Assembly (NCBI GenBank): GCA_964515555.1
Contig: CAZEVY010000008.1
Span: forward strand, 1 to 64,000
DNA length: 64,000 bases
Reading direction: 5' to 3'
DNA from: CAZEVY01 sp964515555
GTDB lineage: Bacteria > Acidobacteriota > Terriglobia > Bryobacterales > Bryobacteraceae
Shown here: piece by piece, positions 16,615 through 27,140 of the stretch
Numbering within the stretch: the first letter of the stretch is position 1
How the letters are laid out: every line of letters starts with the position of its first letter
Position numbers and translations under genes: made by a program
The notes under the pieces: model-generated
The model's database searches: none
What the model saw: only the letters and a program-made list of their open reading frames with translations
What the model was told of the DNA's origin: nothing

Positions 16615-19251
16615 TTGCGATTCGCTGTCTGTTCCCTTCTCGCAGCCCTCTTTATCTCTGGGGCGTCCGCGCACACCGGTGGTTGCACCTCGGGACCGGG
16701 TGCGCAGCTTTGCGTCACCGAGGACGGCAATCCCGGGGGGACCATCCACCAATTCCTCCACAGCATCGGCGCCGGGAACCCTACGCCCATCGCGGCGACG
16801 GTTACCAGCACCGGCGCGCCGCTTTCCTTTCGCGCCGCTGTGGTCGCCATCGATCCCCCCGGCGTCAACTGGGTCACTGTGTCGCCCAGCTCGGGTGTCA
16901 CACCGGCGACCGTCCTGATCTCGCTCAATCCCGTGTTTCTTTCACCTGGCACCGGACTCGGCTACACGCCTTACTACACGGCGCAGATCAACTTCGTGAC
17001 CGCCGACGGAAGGCTGGCGCTCGACGTGTATGTCGGCGTCGGCGTCACAGGCAACGCGACGCTGGCGTTCTCGCCCGTGAGCCTGAACTTCACCGCGGTG
17101 AAGGGCGATCCCCCGCCCTCGTCCCGCAACATCAACCTGACCACGCTGGGCGCGGCGAGCTGGCGGCTGAAGTACTACTCCAACGTCTCCTACGCGAGCG
17201 GCGCCGGATGGCTTTCGGCGACGCCGGACACGGCGACGACGCCCTCGGCGATGTCGGTGGGCGTGAATCACAACGCGCTCGCCGCGGGCGTCTACAACGC
17301 CGTCGTCTCCGTTTCCGACACGGCGGGACCCATCAACCCACCGGTCGTGGTGAACTTCCGCGTGGAGGACGCGCTCGTCGTCCAGCAGACCTCGCTGCGC
17401 TACAACGTGCGCCTGGGCGACACCGCGCCCATCTCGCAGGGCGTCAGCGTCGGAAGCACGGGCGGACCTGTGCCTTTCACGGCGGCGGCCAGCGGATCGA
17501 GCCCGTTTCTGAACGCGCAGGCGTCGGCGGCGGTCACCAACAGCGTGGTGAACGTGATCGTGAACCCCGTGGGACTCGGACTCGGCACGCACACCGGAAG
17601 CGTGCGGCTGGCCTCGCAGAGCGGGCTGAGCGTCAAGTTTGTCGAGGTGACCGTCAACGTCACGGCGCCGCCGCTCTCGGCGTCGACGAACGCGCTGACG
17701 TTTCGATTCACGCGCGGAGGACCGCAGCCGGCGCCGCAGACCGTCAACATCACCTCGTCGGCGGCCGGAGTGCCGTTCACGCCGTCGGCTTCGGCCTCGT
17801 GGGTGACGGTGACGTCGTCGTCCCCGGTGTCGCCGGCGACGCTGACGGTCGCGGTGAACCCGGCCGGCCTCAACCTGGGGACGAGCACCGCCAACGTCGT
17901 GGTCGCCACCGCCGACAGTGCGCCGATTCTCATCGCGGTGACGCTCGAGGTGGCCTCTTCGCCGCTGACCGTCAGTTCGACCTCGGTCAGCGCGCAGTTC
18001 CGCATCGGCGACACACCACCGGTAGCGCAGGCGATTCAGGTGACATCGGACCCTCCGGGCGCATCGTTCACGGTTACGGCGCCGCAGGCGCCGTGGCTCG
18101 AAGTGTCGCCGCTCGCGGGCGTCACCCCGGCGCAGGTGACATTCCGCTTCAACGTGCAGAACCTCGCCGCGGGAGTCTATTCGGCGATTGTCACCATCGC
18201 GCGCGGCAATCTCGGATCGGTGCAGATTCAGGCGACGTGCACCGTGGTCGCCACCAGCGAGGCCCTCGCGGTCAGCGCGGCAAGGCTGGAGTTCGCCGGC
18301 GAACCGCGCGGCACGGCGCCGCCGGCGCAGACATTCACACTCGACGGGCTGGGCCGCAACGTGGCGTTCACGGCCGTCGCCGAAAGCGAAGGCTCGTGGC
18401 TCTCGGTGACGCCGGCGTCGGGCACGACGCCCTCGGTCGAGACGGTGCGCGTGAGCCTGGCGAACCTGCTGGCCGGAGGCCACGTCGGACGCCTGATCTT
18501 CAACGTCGCGGGCGCCTCGCCGACCATCGTGGAGGTGCGCGCGAAGGTCGGGGTGATTCCCGAGGTCGCCGACAACGCCGTGGTGAAGGCATTAGGGAGC
18601 ACGCCGGGGCCGTTCGCGGCGGGGTCGCTGGTGACGCTGTTCGGAAGATTCCCGGGGCTGGCGATGGCGGTGAATTCGGCCTCGACACTGCCGACGGCGC
18701 TGGCGGGATTCACGGCGACGGCGGGAGGCGTGGCGACGCGGCCGTTCTTCACCAGCGATGCGCAGGTGAACCTGCAGCTTCCCTTCGGCCTGCCGCTGGG
18801 GCGTACGACGCTGATTCCGGCAGTCAACGGGGTGCGCGGATTTCCGGTGAACATCGAGATCGTGGCGGCCGCGCCGGGATTGTTGACGTACCCCGACGGG
18901 CGGCGCGCGATCGCGCAGAACCAGGACTACACGCTGAACGCGCGGGAGAATCCGGCGCCGGAGGGGACCGTCATCGTCGTCTACCTGACGGGGCAGGGCG
19001 ACCTGAATCCGCCGGTGGCGACGGGAGCGGCGGCGCCGGCGGATCCTCTGGCGATACCGCGGCTGGAGGTGCGGGCGACCATCGGGGGAGTTCCGGTGCG
19101 GAAGGTGTTCGGCGGAATGACGCCGGGCTTCGCGGGGCTGATGCAGGGGAATTTCGACACCGCGGGCGCGCCGCGCGGCGAGCAGCCCATCGTCGTCTAT
19201 ATCAATGAGGTCCCGTCCAACGCCGGAATGGTTTACATTGGGGGGAATTGA
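16615..19251 (+). CDS. Large exported protein with repeated BACON-like domains and Solibacter-type C-terminal domain (paralogue 2)
   Basis: An 878-residue paralogue of the preceding gene, starting at TTG 16615 with signal peptide RFAVCSLLAALFISGASA. It has the same order: an N-terminal pair of domains, repeats with LRYNVRLGDTAPISQGVSVG and LTFRFTRGGPQP strands, then the Solibacter-type C-terminal domain. The first two thirds are clearly related to paralogue 1 but diverged in both protein and DNA, whereas residues from about 557 onward are identical to it. A TonB-dependent receptor gene starts 10 bases after its stop, so it may act with that receptor at the cell surface; this is inference from position. 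Confidence 0.82.
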   Translation: MRFAVCSLLAALFISGASAHTGGCTSGPGAQLCVTEDGNPGGTIHQFLHSIGAGNPTPIAATVTSTGAPLSFRAAVVAIDPPGVNWVTVSPSSGVTPATVLISLNPVFLSPGTGLGYTPYYTAQINFVTADGRLALDVYVGVGVTGNATLAFSPVSLNFTAVKGDPPPSSRNINLTTLGAASWRLKYYSNVSYASGAGWLSATPDTATTPSAMSVGVNHNALAAGVYNAVVSVSDTAGPINPPVVVNFRVEDALVVQQTSLRYNVRLGDTAPISQGVSVGSTGGPVPFTAAASGSSPFLNAQASAAVTNSVVNVIVNPVGLGLGTHTGSVRLASQSGLSVKFVEVTVNVTAPPLSASTNALTFRFTRGGPQPAPQTVNITSSAAGVPFTPSASASWVTVTSSSPVSPATLTVAVNPAGLNLGTSTANVVVATADSAPILIAVTLEVASSPLTVSSTSVSAQFRIGDTPPVAQAIQVTSDPPGASFTVTAPQAPWLEVSPLAGVTPAQVTFRFNVQNLAAGVYSAIVTIARGNLGSVQIQATCTVVATSEALAVSAARLEFAGEPRGTAPPAQTFTLDGLGRNVAFTAVAESEGSWLSVTPASGTTPSVETVRVSLANLLAGGHVGRLIFNVAGASPTIVEVRAKVGVIPEVADNAVVKALGSTPGPFAAGSLVTLFGRFPGLAMAVNSASTLPTALAGFTATAGGVATRPFFTSDAQVNLQLPFGLPLGRTTLIPAVNGVRGFPVNIEIVAAAPGLLTYPDGRRAIAQNQDYTLNARENPAPEGTVIVVYLTGQGDLNPPVATGAAAPADPLAIPRLEVRATIGGVPVRKVFGGMTPGFAGLMQGNFDTAGAPRGEQPIVVYINEVPSNAGMVYIGGN
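18284..19232 (+). repeat. 949-bp direct repeat, copy 2
   Basis: Second copy of the segment at 15565-16513, inside paralogue 2. The genes differ again right after it (GTGTATGTCGGC in copy 1, GTTTACATTGGG in copy 2). Confidence 0.88.
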
Positions 19252-19261
19252 GGTTTCTCGA

Positions 19262-22200
19262 ATGAATCTTCGCCGCGCCGCCGCCACGGCGTTCCTTGCC
19301 TCGTGTGCGGTCCACGCCCAGACGACGCAGGGGCTGATTTCGGGCCGCGTCGTCGACTCGCGCACGGGCGCGCCGGTCTCGGGCGCCAGCGTGATCTACG
19401 CGAGCACGGCCGGGCCGATCGGCGGCACGCAGCCGAGCGATCGCACCGGCTACTTCGTCCTGCCGCTGCTGTCGCCGGGATTCTACCGGCTGCGCGTCGA
19501 AGCCAACGGCTACCAGGCGCAGGAAGTCCAGCAGGTGGAATTGGCGGTCGCCGGACGGCTGGATTTCAACTTTCGCCTGCGCGCCTCGAGCGACGTGTGG
19601 GAGGCGGGACAATACCGCAGCGTCTTCCTGCCGAACTCGGACGCCATCGTCACGTTCTATGGACCCGACGTCGACACCAGCCGCAGCAGCTCGTTCGCGG
19701 CGACGCGCGGCGGGCGGTCGTCGCTCGAGCAGTCGGTATCGCAGGTAATCGACACCAACATCATCCGCGATCTCCCCTTCAACGGGCGCGACGTGTACAC
19801 CATGCTGGTCACGCAGCCGGGCGTGACCGCCGATACGGGCACGGCGCGCGGACTCGGCCTGGCGATCAACGGGCAGCGGCCCTCGGCGTCGAACTTTTTG
19901 CTCGACGGGCTGGAGAACAACAACAGCCTGGTCACCGGACCGCTGAACGTGGTGGCGCCGGAGGCGGTGCAGGAGTACCGCGTCTCGACGAGCAACTTCT
20001 CGGCCGAGTACGGGCGCACTTCGGGGTTTCTCGCCAACGCCGTTTCGCGATCGGGCGGGAACGCCTGGCACGGTGTCGGCTACTACTACTTCAAGAACGA
20101 GAAGTTCAACGCCAACGGATTTCAGCAAAATTACCAGGGATTCCCGCGCGCGCCCGTGAAGGAGTCGCAGCCCGGTTTCTTCGTCGGCGGACCGGTGAAG
20201 AAGGACACGCTCTTTGCATCGAGCGCCCTGGAGTATTACCGCTACCGCAGCTTCACCGACCCGGCGACATACGAGTTTCCGAGCACCTCGTTCATCCCGC
20301 TGTACACGGTCGAAGGCAGCGCGGCGCGTCAGCTTCTGCAACGCTTCCCGGGCCCGCGGGTGGAGAACGGCGTGAATCCGACCGGAGAACTGGAAGTCAA
20401 GGCGCCGATCTCGGTGAACCGATGGCTGGCGCTGCCGCGGATCGACTACGTGCGCCGCGGCGGGAACGACCGCATTCTCGCGCGCGCGACCATCGCGCGG
20501 CTGGAACGCCCGGATTTCTCCTGGAGTCCGTATCGCGACTTTATCGGGTCGCTCGATCAGGCGACCACGGGAATCGGCGGAACCTGGGTGCGCTCCTTCG
20601 GGCCGAAGCTGACCAGCGAGGCGCGCATCGGCTACGCCGACGACGAGCTGACCTTCGACCGCCCGCATCCGGAGATTCCGACGCTGTCGGCGGCCATCCT
20701 TCTGCCGGGCAGCTACAACTACTACGCCTACCGGAATCACGGGCGCACTTTCGAGATCGTCGAGAACCTGATCCTCGCGCGCGGACGCCACATCTGGAAG
20801 ATGGGCGGCGGATTCCTGCGGCGCAACCTCGACGGCTTTCTCACCGCGGGGCGCGACGGCCAGTATTCGTTCCTGGCGGCGATCGACGTCGCGATCGACT
20901 TTCCGTCGAGTCTGTACGCGGTCGTCAATCGCGGCGACCTGGCGGCGGGCCGCCGCACGCTGCCGGACTACAATCGCGATTATCGCTACAACCAGTATTT
21001 CTTTTTCGTCCAGGACAGTTTTCGGCTGCGGCCCCGGCTGGTGGTGAACCTGGGGGCGCGATACGAGAATCTCGGCGTTCCTTCGAACGTCGGCACGACC
21101 AAGGATGCTTTCCTTCGCCTCGGCAGCGGCTCGACGCTGGGTGAGCGCCTGGCGGGCACGGCGTTCGTGTACCCGACGTCGGGGAACCAGAAGCTCTACG
21201 ACTCGGACAATAACGACTTCGCCGTTCGCGCCGGCTTCTCCTATAGCCCGGGCGACGACTCGCGGCTGGTGTTCCGTGGCAGCTACGGCGTCTTTTACGA
21301 CCGGCCGTTCGAGAATCTCTGGCAGAACCTGCGCAGCAACAACGCCGTGGAAGCCACCTCGACGATCGACGACCAGTTCAATTTCCTGCAACCGTTGCCG
21401 CGGGCGCTGGCGTCGTTTCCCTTTCTCGACGAGGTCGCGTCGATCATCAAGCCGTTGCTGTATCAGCCGGAGCTTCGCAATGCTTACGTGCACAGTTACT
21501 TCGGCGGCGTGCAGTTCGGGGTCAGCGAGAACCTGACGGCCGAAGTGAACGCCCTCGGGTCGCTGGGCCACAAGCTGATTACGACCGACCAGATCAATCG
21601 CGCGCTCAGTTTGTCGCAGGCCCCTTCGAGCAACGTGCTCCGATACTACAACCCGGCGATCCGGGAGATCGCCTACCGGTCCAACCAGGGGACCTCGCGC
21701 TACCATGCGCTGGCGGCAACGGCGCGGTATCGCTCCTCGGGCCTGCTCGGCCAGTTCTCCTACACGTACAGCCGCACCTCCGACAACCAGAGCGAACCGT
21801 TGCTGGGAGATTTCTACAACCTCGATTTCACCGGCCTCCGGTCCAGCAGCCGGATCGGCCGCGCCAGCTTCTCGCGCCAGTTCGACTCCTCGGGCGACTT
21901 CGGCAACTCGGACTTCGACCAGCGTCACAACTTCGTCGTCTTCGGCGTCTGGGAGGTGCCCGCCTTCGCCGGCGCATCGAAGCTGGGCGTGCTCGGCCGC
22001 GACTGGAAGATCTCCGGTCTCGCCGCGGCCCGCACTGGCTTTCCCTTCACGGTGACTGCACGGTCGCTGCTGCCCAATCCGTTATCGAACCCCGGCGAAT
22101 CGCTGGCGAACAATCGGGCCAACGTGGTGGACGCCTCGAGGGTTTTCGCGGCGCGCGTACCCGTCGAGGGCGGCTTCAAACTGCTGAACCCGGCCGCGTT

Positions 22201-22528
22201 TTCGGATCCGCCGCGGGGTTTTCGCGGAGACGGGAAACGCAACGCCTTCCACGGTCCGGGCTTCTACAACGTAGATCTGTCCGTGGCACGCACCATCCGG
22301 CTGCCGTGGCTCGGCGAAGCGGTGAATGTCCAGCTTCGCGCCGACGCGTTCAATCTGCTGAATCACACCAATCTCGGGAATCCGGACGCCGTGTTCAATC
22401 CGGACAATCTGGAGTTTTTCGGCGTCGCGCTGAAGGGCCGCGCGGGCCGCGACAACGGCTTCCCGGCTACCGCGCCGCTGAACGAGACGTCGCGCCAGTT
22501 CCAGTTTCTGCTGCGGTTCCAGTTCTGA
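19262..22528 (+). CDS. TonB-dependent receptor with carboxypeptidase-regulatory-like plug extension
   Basis: A 1088-residue outer-membrane receptor of the Oar-like type frequent in Acidobacteriota. It has a signal peptide (residues 1-19, ending in CAVHAQ), a carboxypeptidase-regulatory-like domain (about 25-105, GLISGRVVDSRTGAPVSGASV), a plug with RDLPFNGRDVYTML and a barrel of about 850 residues that ends in the outer-membrane signature LRFQF. Ligand unknown; such receptors often take up carbohydrates or bind matrix. The frame is open upstream but ATG at 19262 gives the signal peptide. It follows paralogue 2 by 10 bases and is likely co-transcribed. Confidence 0.9.
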   Translation: MNLRRAAATAFLASCAVHAQTTQGLISGRVVDSRTGAPVSGASVIYASTAGPIGGTQPSDRTGYFVLPLLSPGFYRLRVEANGYQAQEVQQVELAVAGRLDFNFRLRASSDVWEAGQYRSVFLPNSDAIVTFYGPDVDTSRSSSFAATRGGRSSLEQSVSQVIDTNIIRDLPFNGRDVYTMLVTQPGVTADTGTARGLGLAINGQRPSASNFLLDGLENNNSLVTGPLNVVAPEAVQEYRVSTSNFSAEYGRTSGFLANAVSRSGGNAWHGVGYYYFKNEKFNANGFQQNYQGFPRAPVKESQPGFFVGGPVKKDTLFASSALEYYRYRSFTDPATYEFPSTSFIPLYTVEGSAARQLLQRFPGPRVENGVNPTGELEVKAPISVNRWLALPRIDYVRRGGNDRILARATIARLERPDFSWSPYRDFIGSLDQATTGIGGTWVRSFGPKLTSEARIGYADDELTFDRPHPEIPTLSAAILLPGSYNYYAYRNHGRTFEIVENLILARGRHIWKMGGGFLRRNLDGFLTAGRDGQYSFLAAIDVAIDFPSSLYAVVNRGDLAAGRRTLPDYNRDYRYNQYFFFVQDSFRLRPRLVVNLGARYENLGVPSNVGTTKDAFLRLGSGSTLGERLAGTAFVYPTSGNQKLYDSDNNDFAVRAGFSYSPGDDSRLVFRGSYGVFYDRPFENLWQNLRSNNAVEATSTIDDQFNFLQPLPRALASFPFLDEVASIIKPLLYQPELRNAYVHSYFGGVQFGVSENLTAEVNALGSLGHKLITTDQINRALSLSQAPSSNVLRYYNPAIREIAYRSNQGTSRYHALAATARYRSSGLLGQFSYTYSRTSDNQSEPLLGDFYNLDFTGLRSSSRIGRASFSRQFDSSGDFGNSDFDQRHNFVVFGVWEVPAFAGASKLGVLGRDWKISGLAAARTGFPFTVTARSLLPNPLSNPGESLANNRANVVDASRVFAARVPVEGGFKLLNPAAFSDPPRGFRGDGKRNAFHGPGFYNVDLSVARTIRLPWLGEAVNVQLRADAFNLLNHTNLGNPDAVFNPDNLEFFGVALKGRAGRDNGFPATAPLNETSRQFQFLLRFQF

Positions 22529-22589
22529 GGCAGGGCGCTTGCCCAGTCGGGACTACGGCGCATCGGTCATAATGGTGATCGCCTGACCG

Positions 22590-23930
22590 ATGTTCGATAA
22601 CCTCTCCGAAAAGCTCCAGCGCGTCTTCAAGAACCTCAAGGGCGAGGGCAAGCTCTCGGCCGAAAACATGGAGGCGGCGCTCAAGGAGATCCGGCTCGCG
22701 CTGCTGGAGGCCGACGTGCATTTCCGCGTCGTCAAGCAGATGCTCGAGAGCATCCGCGAGAAGGCCATGGGGCAGGAAGTGCTCACGTCGCTGACACCGT
22801 CGCAGCAGGTGGTCAAGATCGTCCGCGACGAGATGATCCGCACGCTCGGCCAGCATCCCTCGCGGCTGCGAACCGCCAACGAGCCGCCCACCGTCATCCT
22901 GATCGTCGGGCTGCAAGGCTCCGGCAAAACGACCACCACCGGGAAGCTGGCGCGCTGGCTCACCAAGGGCGGCCGATCGCCCATCATGGTCTCGGTCGAC
23001 GTCTACCGCCCCGCCGCGCGCAAGCAGCTCAGCGTGATCGCGCGCGACTTGAAGCTGCCCATCTACGAGGGCGCGCCCGAAGAGACCGCGCCGCTCGATC
23101 TCGCACGAGGCGCGCGCCGCGACGCCAACCAGACGGGGCGCGACACCGTGCTGGTGGACACCGCCGGCCGCCTGCACATCGACGACGAGCTGATGGTGGA
23201 GCTTCAGGCGCTGAAGGAGTCGCTCAACCCGACCGAGATCCTGTTCGTCGCCGACGCCATGACCGGCCAGGACGCCGTCAAGAGCGCCGACGAGTTCCAC
23301 AAGCGTCTGGGCATCACCGGCGTCATCCTCACCAAGATGGACGGCGACGCGCGCGGCGGCGCGGCGCTCTCGATCCGCGTCGTCACCGGGCAACCGCTGA
23401 AGTTCGTCGGCGTCGGCGAGAAGTTCGACGCGCTGGAGGCGTTTCATCCCGAGCGCGTGGTCTCGCGCATTCTCGGCATGGGCGACATGCTGTCGTTCAT
23501 CGAGAAGGTGGAGGAGACCATCGACCAGCGCAAGGCCGAGGAGATGCAGCGCAAGCTGATCGAGGACGAGTTCTCGCTGGAGGACTTCCGCGATCAGCTC
23601 AAGCAGCTCCGCAAGCTCGGGCCGCTGGAATCGCTGCTCGGCATGATGCCGCAAATGGGCCCCTTCAAGGGCATGAAGGACATGAAGGTCGACGAGAAGG
23701 AGATCACGCGCGTGGTCGCCATCATCGACTCGATGACGCCGCGCGAGCGCGCCAATCACATGATCATCAACGGCGCGCGGCGGCGCCGCATCGCGCTGGG
23801 CAGCGGAACCACGGTGCAGGAAGTGAACCAGCTTCTGAAGCAGTACTCGCAGGCGCGCAAGATGATGAAGAGCTTCTCGGGCGGCGCGCTGGGCAAGAAG
23901 TTCGCCAAGTTCAAGCTGCCGGGGTTCTGA
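22590..23930 (+). CDS. ffh: Signal recognition particle protein Ffh
   Basis: SRP54 GTPase (446 residues) that binds 4.5S RNA and signal sequences and delivers ribosomes to FtsY. It has an N domain, the P loop GLQGSGKTTTTGKLA, DVYRPAAR, DTAGRLHIDDEL, TKMDGDARGG, and a methionine-rich M domain (about 295-446) with the RNA-binding SMTPRERAN and GARRRRIALGSGTTVQEVN block. Start ATG at 22590. ruvB follows after 7 bases. No 4.5S RNA gene was recognised in the window. Confidence 0.97.
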   Translation: MFDNLSEKLQRVFKNLKGEGKLSAENMEAALKEIRLALLEADVHFRVVKQMLESIREKAMGQEVLTSLTPSQQVVKIVRDEMIRTLGQHPSRLRTANEPPTVILIVGLQGSGKTTTTGKLARWLTKGGRSPIMVSVDVYRPAARKQLSVIARDLKLPIYEGAPEETAPLDLARGARRDANQTGRDTVLVDTAGRLHIDDELMVELQALKESLNPTEILFVADAMTGQDAVKSADEFHKRLGITGVILTKMDGDARGGAALSIRVVTGQPLKFVGVGEKFDALEAFHPERVVSRILGMGDMLSFIEKVEETIDQRKAEEMQRKLIEDEFSLEDFRDQLKQLRKLGPLESLLGMMPQMGPFKGMKDMKVDEKEITRVVAIIDSMTPRERANHMIINGARRRRIALGSGTTVQEVNQLLKQYSQARKMMKSFSGGALGKKFAKFKLPGF

Positions 23931-23937
23931 CGGGCAC

Positions 23938-24963
<1,026 letters not shown>

Positions 24964-25002
24964 CGCCCGCACATGGACCGCGGCCCGGTGCACAATAGCC
25001 AG

Positions 25003-26145
25003 ATGAGACTCTTCCTGGCGGCGATCACGTGGGCTGTCGCGGCCGCGCAAACTCCCTACCATCCCGGCGCGCACGACCAATGGGAGCGGCGCACGCCGGC
25101 CCAGGCGGGCTTCCACGCCGGACGTCTCGACGAGGCCATCGCCTTCGCGAAGGCCAGCGAGAGCAAGGCGTCGCGGGACCTGGAGGCGGTGCACTACACG
25201 TCGTTCGCGCGCGAGCCGTACGGCGAAGCGGTCGGGCCGTTCAAGAAGCGCGGCGACATGACGGGCATGATCGTGCGCGGCGGATATCTGGTCGCCGAGT
25301 GGGGCGAGCCCGAGCGCGTCGACATGACGTTCAGCGTCACCAAGAGCTTCCTCTCGACCACCGTCGGCCTGGCCTTCGACCGCGGGCTCATCCGCGACCT
25401 CGACGAGCCCGTGCGGCGCTATCTTCCCGATGGCACCTTCGACTCCGAGCACAACCGCAAGATCACCTGGAATCACCTGCTGCGCCAGACCAGCGACTGG
25501 GAAGGCACGCTGTGGGGCAAGCCCGACTGGGCCGACCGGCCGCCGCAGGGGCAGCCCCTGACGCAGTACATCGAGCGCCAGCGCAACGAGCCGGGGTCGG
25601 CGTACAAGTACAACGACGTGCGCGTGAACGTGCTGGCGCTGGCGGCGCTGCACGTCTGGCGCCGGCCATTGCCGCAAGTGCTGCGCGAGCACGCGATGGA
25701 CCCGATCGGCGCCAGCAACACCTGGCGATGGCACGGCTACGAGAACTCCTGGGTGACGATCGACGGCGAGAAGATGCAGTCGGTCAGCGGCGGAGGTCAC
25801 TGGGGCGGCGGGATGTTCATCTCGGCGCGCGACCTGGCGCGCTTCGGGCTGCTGACGCTGCGGCGCGGTCGATGGAAGGACCGGCAGATCCTCTCGGAGA
25901 AGTGGGTCGGCCTGGCGCTGACGCCGACGCCGGCGCAGCCGGATTACGGCTTCATGAACTGGTTCCTCAACACGGGGAGGAAACGCCTGCCGGCGGCGTC
26001 GGAGGCGGCGTTCGTTCATCTGGGTAACGGGACGAACATGGTGTACGCCGACCCGGAGAACGACCTGGTGGTGGTGGCGCGATGGATCGAGCAGCGCGCA
26101 GCGCCGGAGTTCGTGAGGCTGGTGCTGGCGGCCAGGGCGCAATGA
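25003..26145 (+). CDS. Exported serine hydrolase, beta-lactamase class C family
   Basis: A 380-residue beta-lactamase-related hydrolase (esterase or DD-peptidase type). A signal peptide (about 1-18) leads to the catalytic SxxK in FSVTKSF and the YxN-type motif in YKYNDVR; a third motif is probably HWGGGMF or a later glycine stretch, which cannot be fixed by eye. ATG at 25003 gives the signal peptide; the frame is open from 24973. It overlaps the next gene by ATGA. Substrate unknown. Confidence 0.83.
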   Translation: MRLFLAAITWAVAAAQTPYHPGAHDQWERRTPAQAGFHAGRLDEAIAFAKASESKASRDLEAVHYTSFAREPYGEAVGPFKKRGDMTGMIVRGGYLVAEWGEPERVDMTFSVTKSFLSTTVGLAFDRGLIRDLDEPVRRYLPDGTFDSEHNRKITWNHLLRQTSDWEGTLWGKPDWADRPPQGQPLTQYIERQRNEPGSAYKYNDVRVNVLALAALHVWRRPLPQVLREHAMDPIGASNTWRWHGYENSWVTIDGEKMQSVSGGGHWGGGMFISARDLARFGLLTLRRGRWKDRQILSEKWVGLALTPTPAQPDYGFMNWFLNTGRKRLPAASEAAFVHLGNGTNMVYADPENDLVVVARWIEQRAAPEFVRLVLAARAQ

Positions 26146-27140
26146 AGCTGGTGATTCATCCGCCGGTAGAGGCGGAGCGGCTGGAGAAGATCGCCGGGGC
26201 GGCGCCCGCGGCCGTGGTGGTGAACGCGCTCGACGCCGACGAGGCGGAGCGCGAGATCGCCGACGCCGAGGCGTTCTTCGGCAAGATCACGCCGCGAATG
26301 CTGGCGGCGGCGAAGCGGCTGCGATGGGTGCAGTCGCCGACGGCGAGCCTGGAGCACTACCTGTTTCCCGCGCTGGTGGAACATCCGCTCACGCTGACGA
26401 ACATGCGCGGGCTGTTCTCGGACGTCATCGCCGATCACGTGTTCGGCTGCATCCTGTGCTTCGCCAGGAATCTGCACCGGTACATCCGGCAGCAGATGCG
26501 CGCGGAGTGGCGGCCGGTGGGGGGCGAGCAGGAGCGGGCGAGCTTCGCGGCGGGGCCGGGAGTGGTGAACGCGATCGACCGGGCGCACCTGCACATGTCC
26601 GACCAGACGCTGGGCGTGGTGGGCTACGGCGCGATCGGAGAGGAGGTCGCGCGGCGGGGACGAGCGTTCGGGATGCAGGTGCTGGCGGTGGACCCGGTTC
26701 GCGAGGCGGGCGACGACGGGATCGCGGTGTGGAAGCCGGATCGTCTGCCGGATTTGCTGGCGGCATCGCGGTTCGTGGTGATCTGCGCGCCGCACACGCC
26801 GAAGACGGAGAGGATGTTCGGGGCGGCGCAGTTCGTGGCGATGCGGCGGGACGGGTATCTCATCAATATCGGCCGCGGGGCGATCGTGAACCTCACGGAT
26901 CTGGCGGCGGCGCTGCGGGACGGCGCGATCGCCGGAGCGGCGCTGGATGTCTTCGAGACCGAGCCGCTGCCGCCGGATCACGCGCTGTGGAGGATGGAGA
27001 ACGCGATTCTGACGCCGCACATAGCGGGGACGTCGCCGCGGATCGCGGGCCGTCACCTGGAAGTGTTGTTGGATAATCTCCGGCGGTTCACGCGCGGGGA
27101 AGCGCTGCGAAACGTGGCCGACAAGCGGGAGTGGTTTTAG
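26142..27140 (+). CDS. D-2-hydroxyacid dehydrogenase, NAD-dependent
   Basis: A 332-residue dehydrogenase of the D-isomer-specific family, which reduces 2-oxo acids. It has the NAD loop LGVVGYGAIGEEVARR, the active-site arginine block NIGRGAIVN, DVFETEPLPPDHALWR and the catalytic histidine in LTPHIAGTSPR. The N-terminal substrate domain is short, as in other members. It starts inside the hydrolase stop (ATGA). Substrate (glycerate, lactate, hydroxypyruvate or other) cannot be told from the sequence. Confidence 0.88.
   Translation: MKLVIHPPVEAERLEKIAGAAPAAVVVNALDADEAEREIADAEAFFGKITPRMLAAAKRLRWVQSPTASLEHYLFPALVEHPLTLTNMRGLFSDVIADHVFGCILCFARNLHRYIRQQMRAEWRPVGGEQERASFAAGPGVVNAIDRAHLHMSDQTLGVVGYGAIGEEVARRGRAFGMQVLAVDPVREAGDDGIAVWKPDRLPDLLAASRFVVICAPHTPKTERMFGAAQFVAMRRDGYLINIGRGAIVNLTDLAAALRDGAIAGAALDVFETEPLPPDHALWRMENAILTPHIAGTSPRIAGRHLEVLLDNLRRFTRGEALRNVADKREWF

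Noticed and set aside
16942..18483. 513-codon minus-strand frame in paralogue 2
   Set aside because: Shadow of the repeat-rich surface protein; arginine-rich, no start signal.
19202..21928. 908-codon minus-strand open frame opposite the TonB receptor
   Set aside because: A shadow frame caused by high GC at third codon positions; its product is arginine-, valine- and alanine-rich without domain patterns, while the plus strand is a complete receptor.
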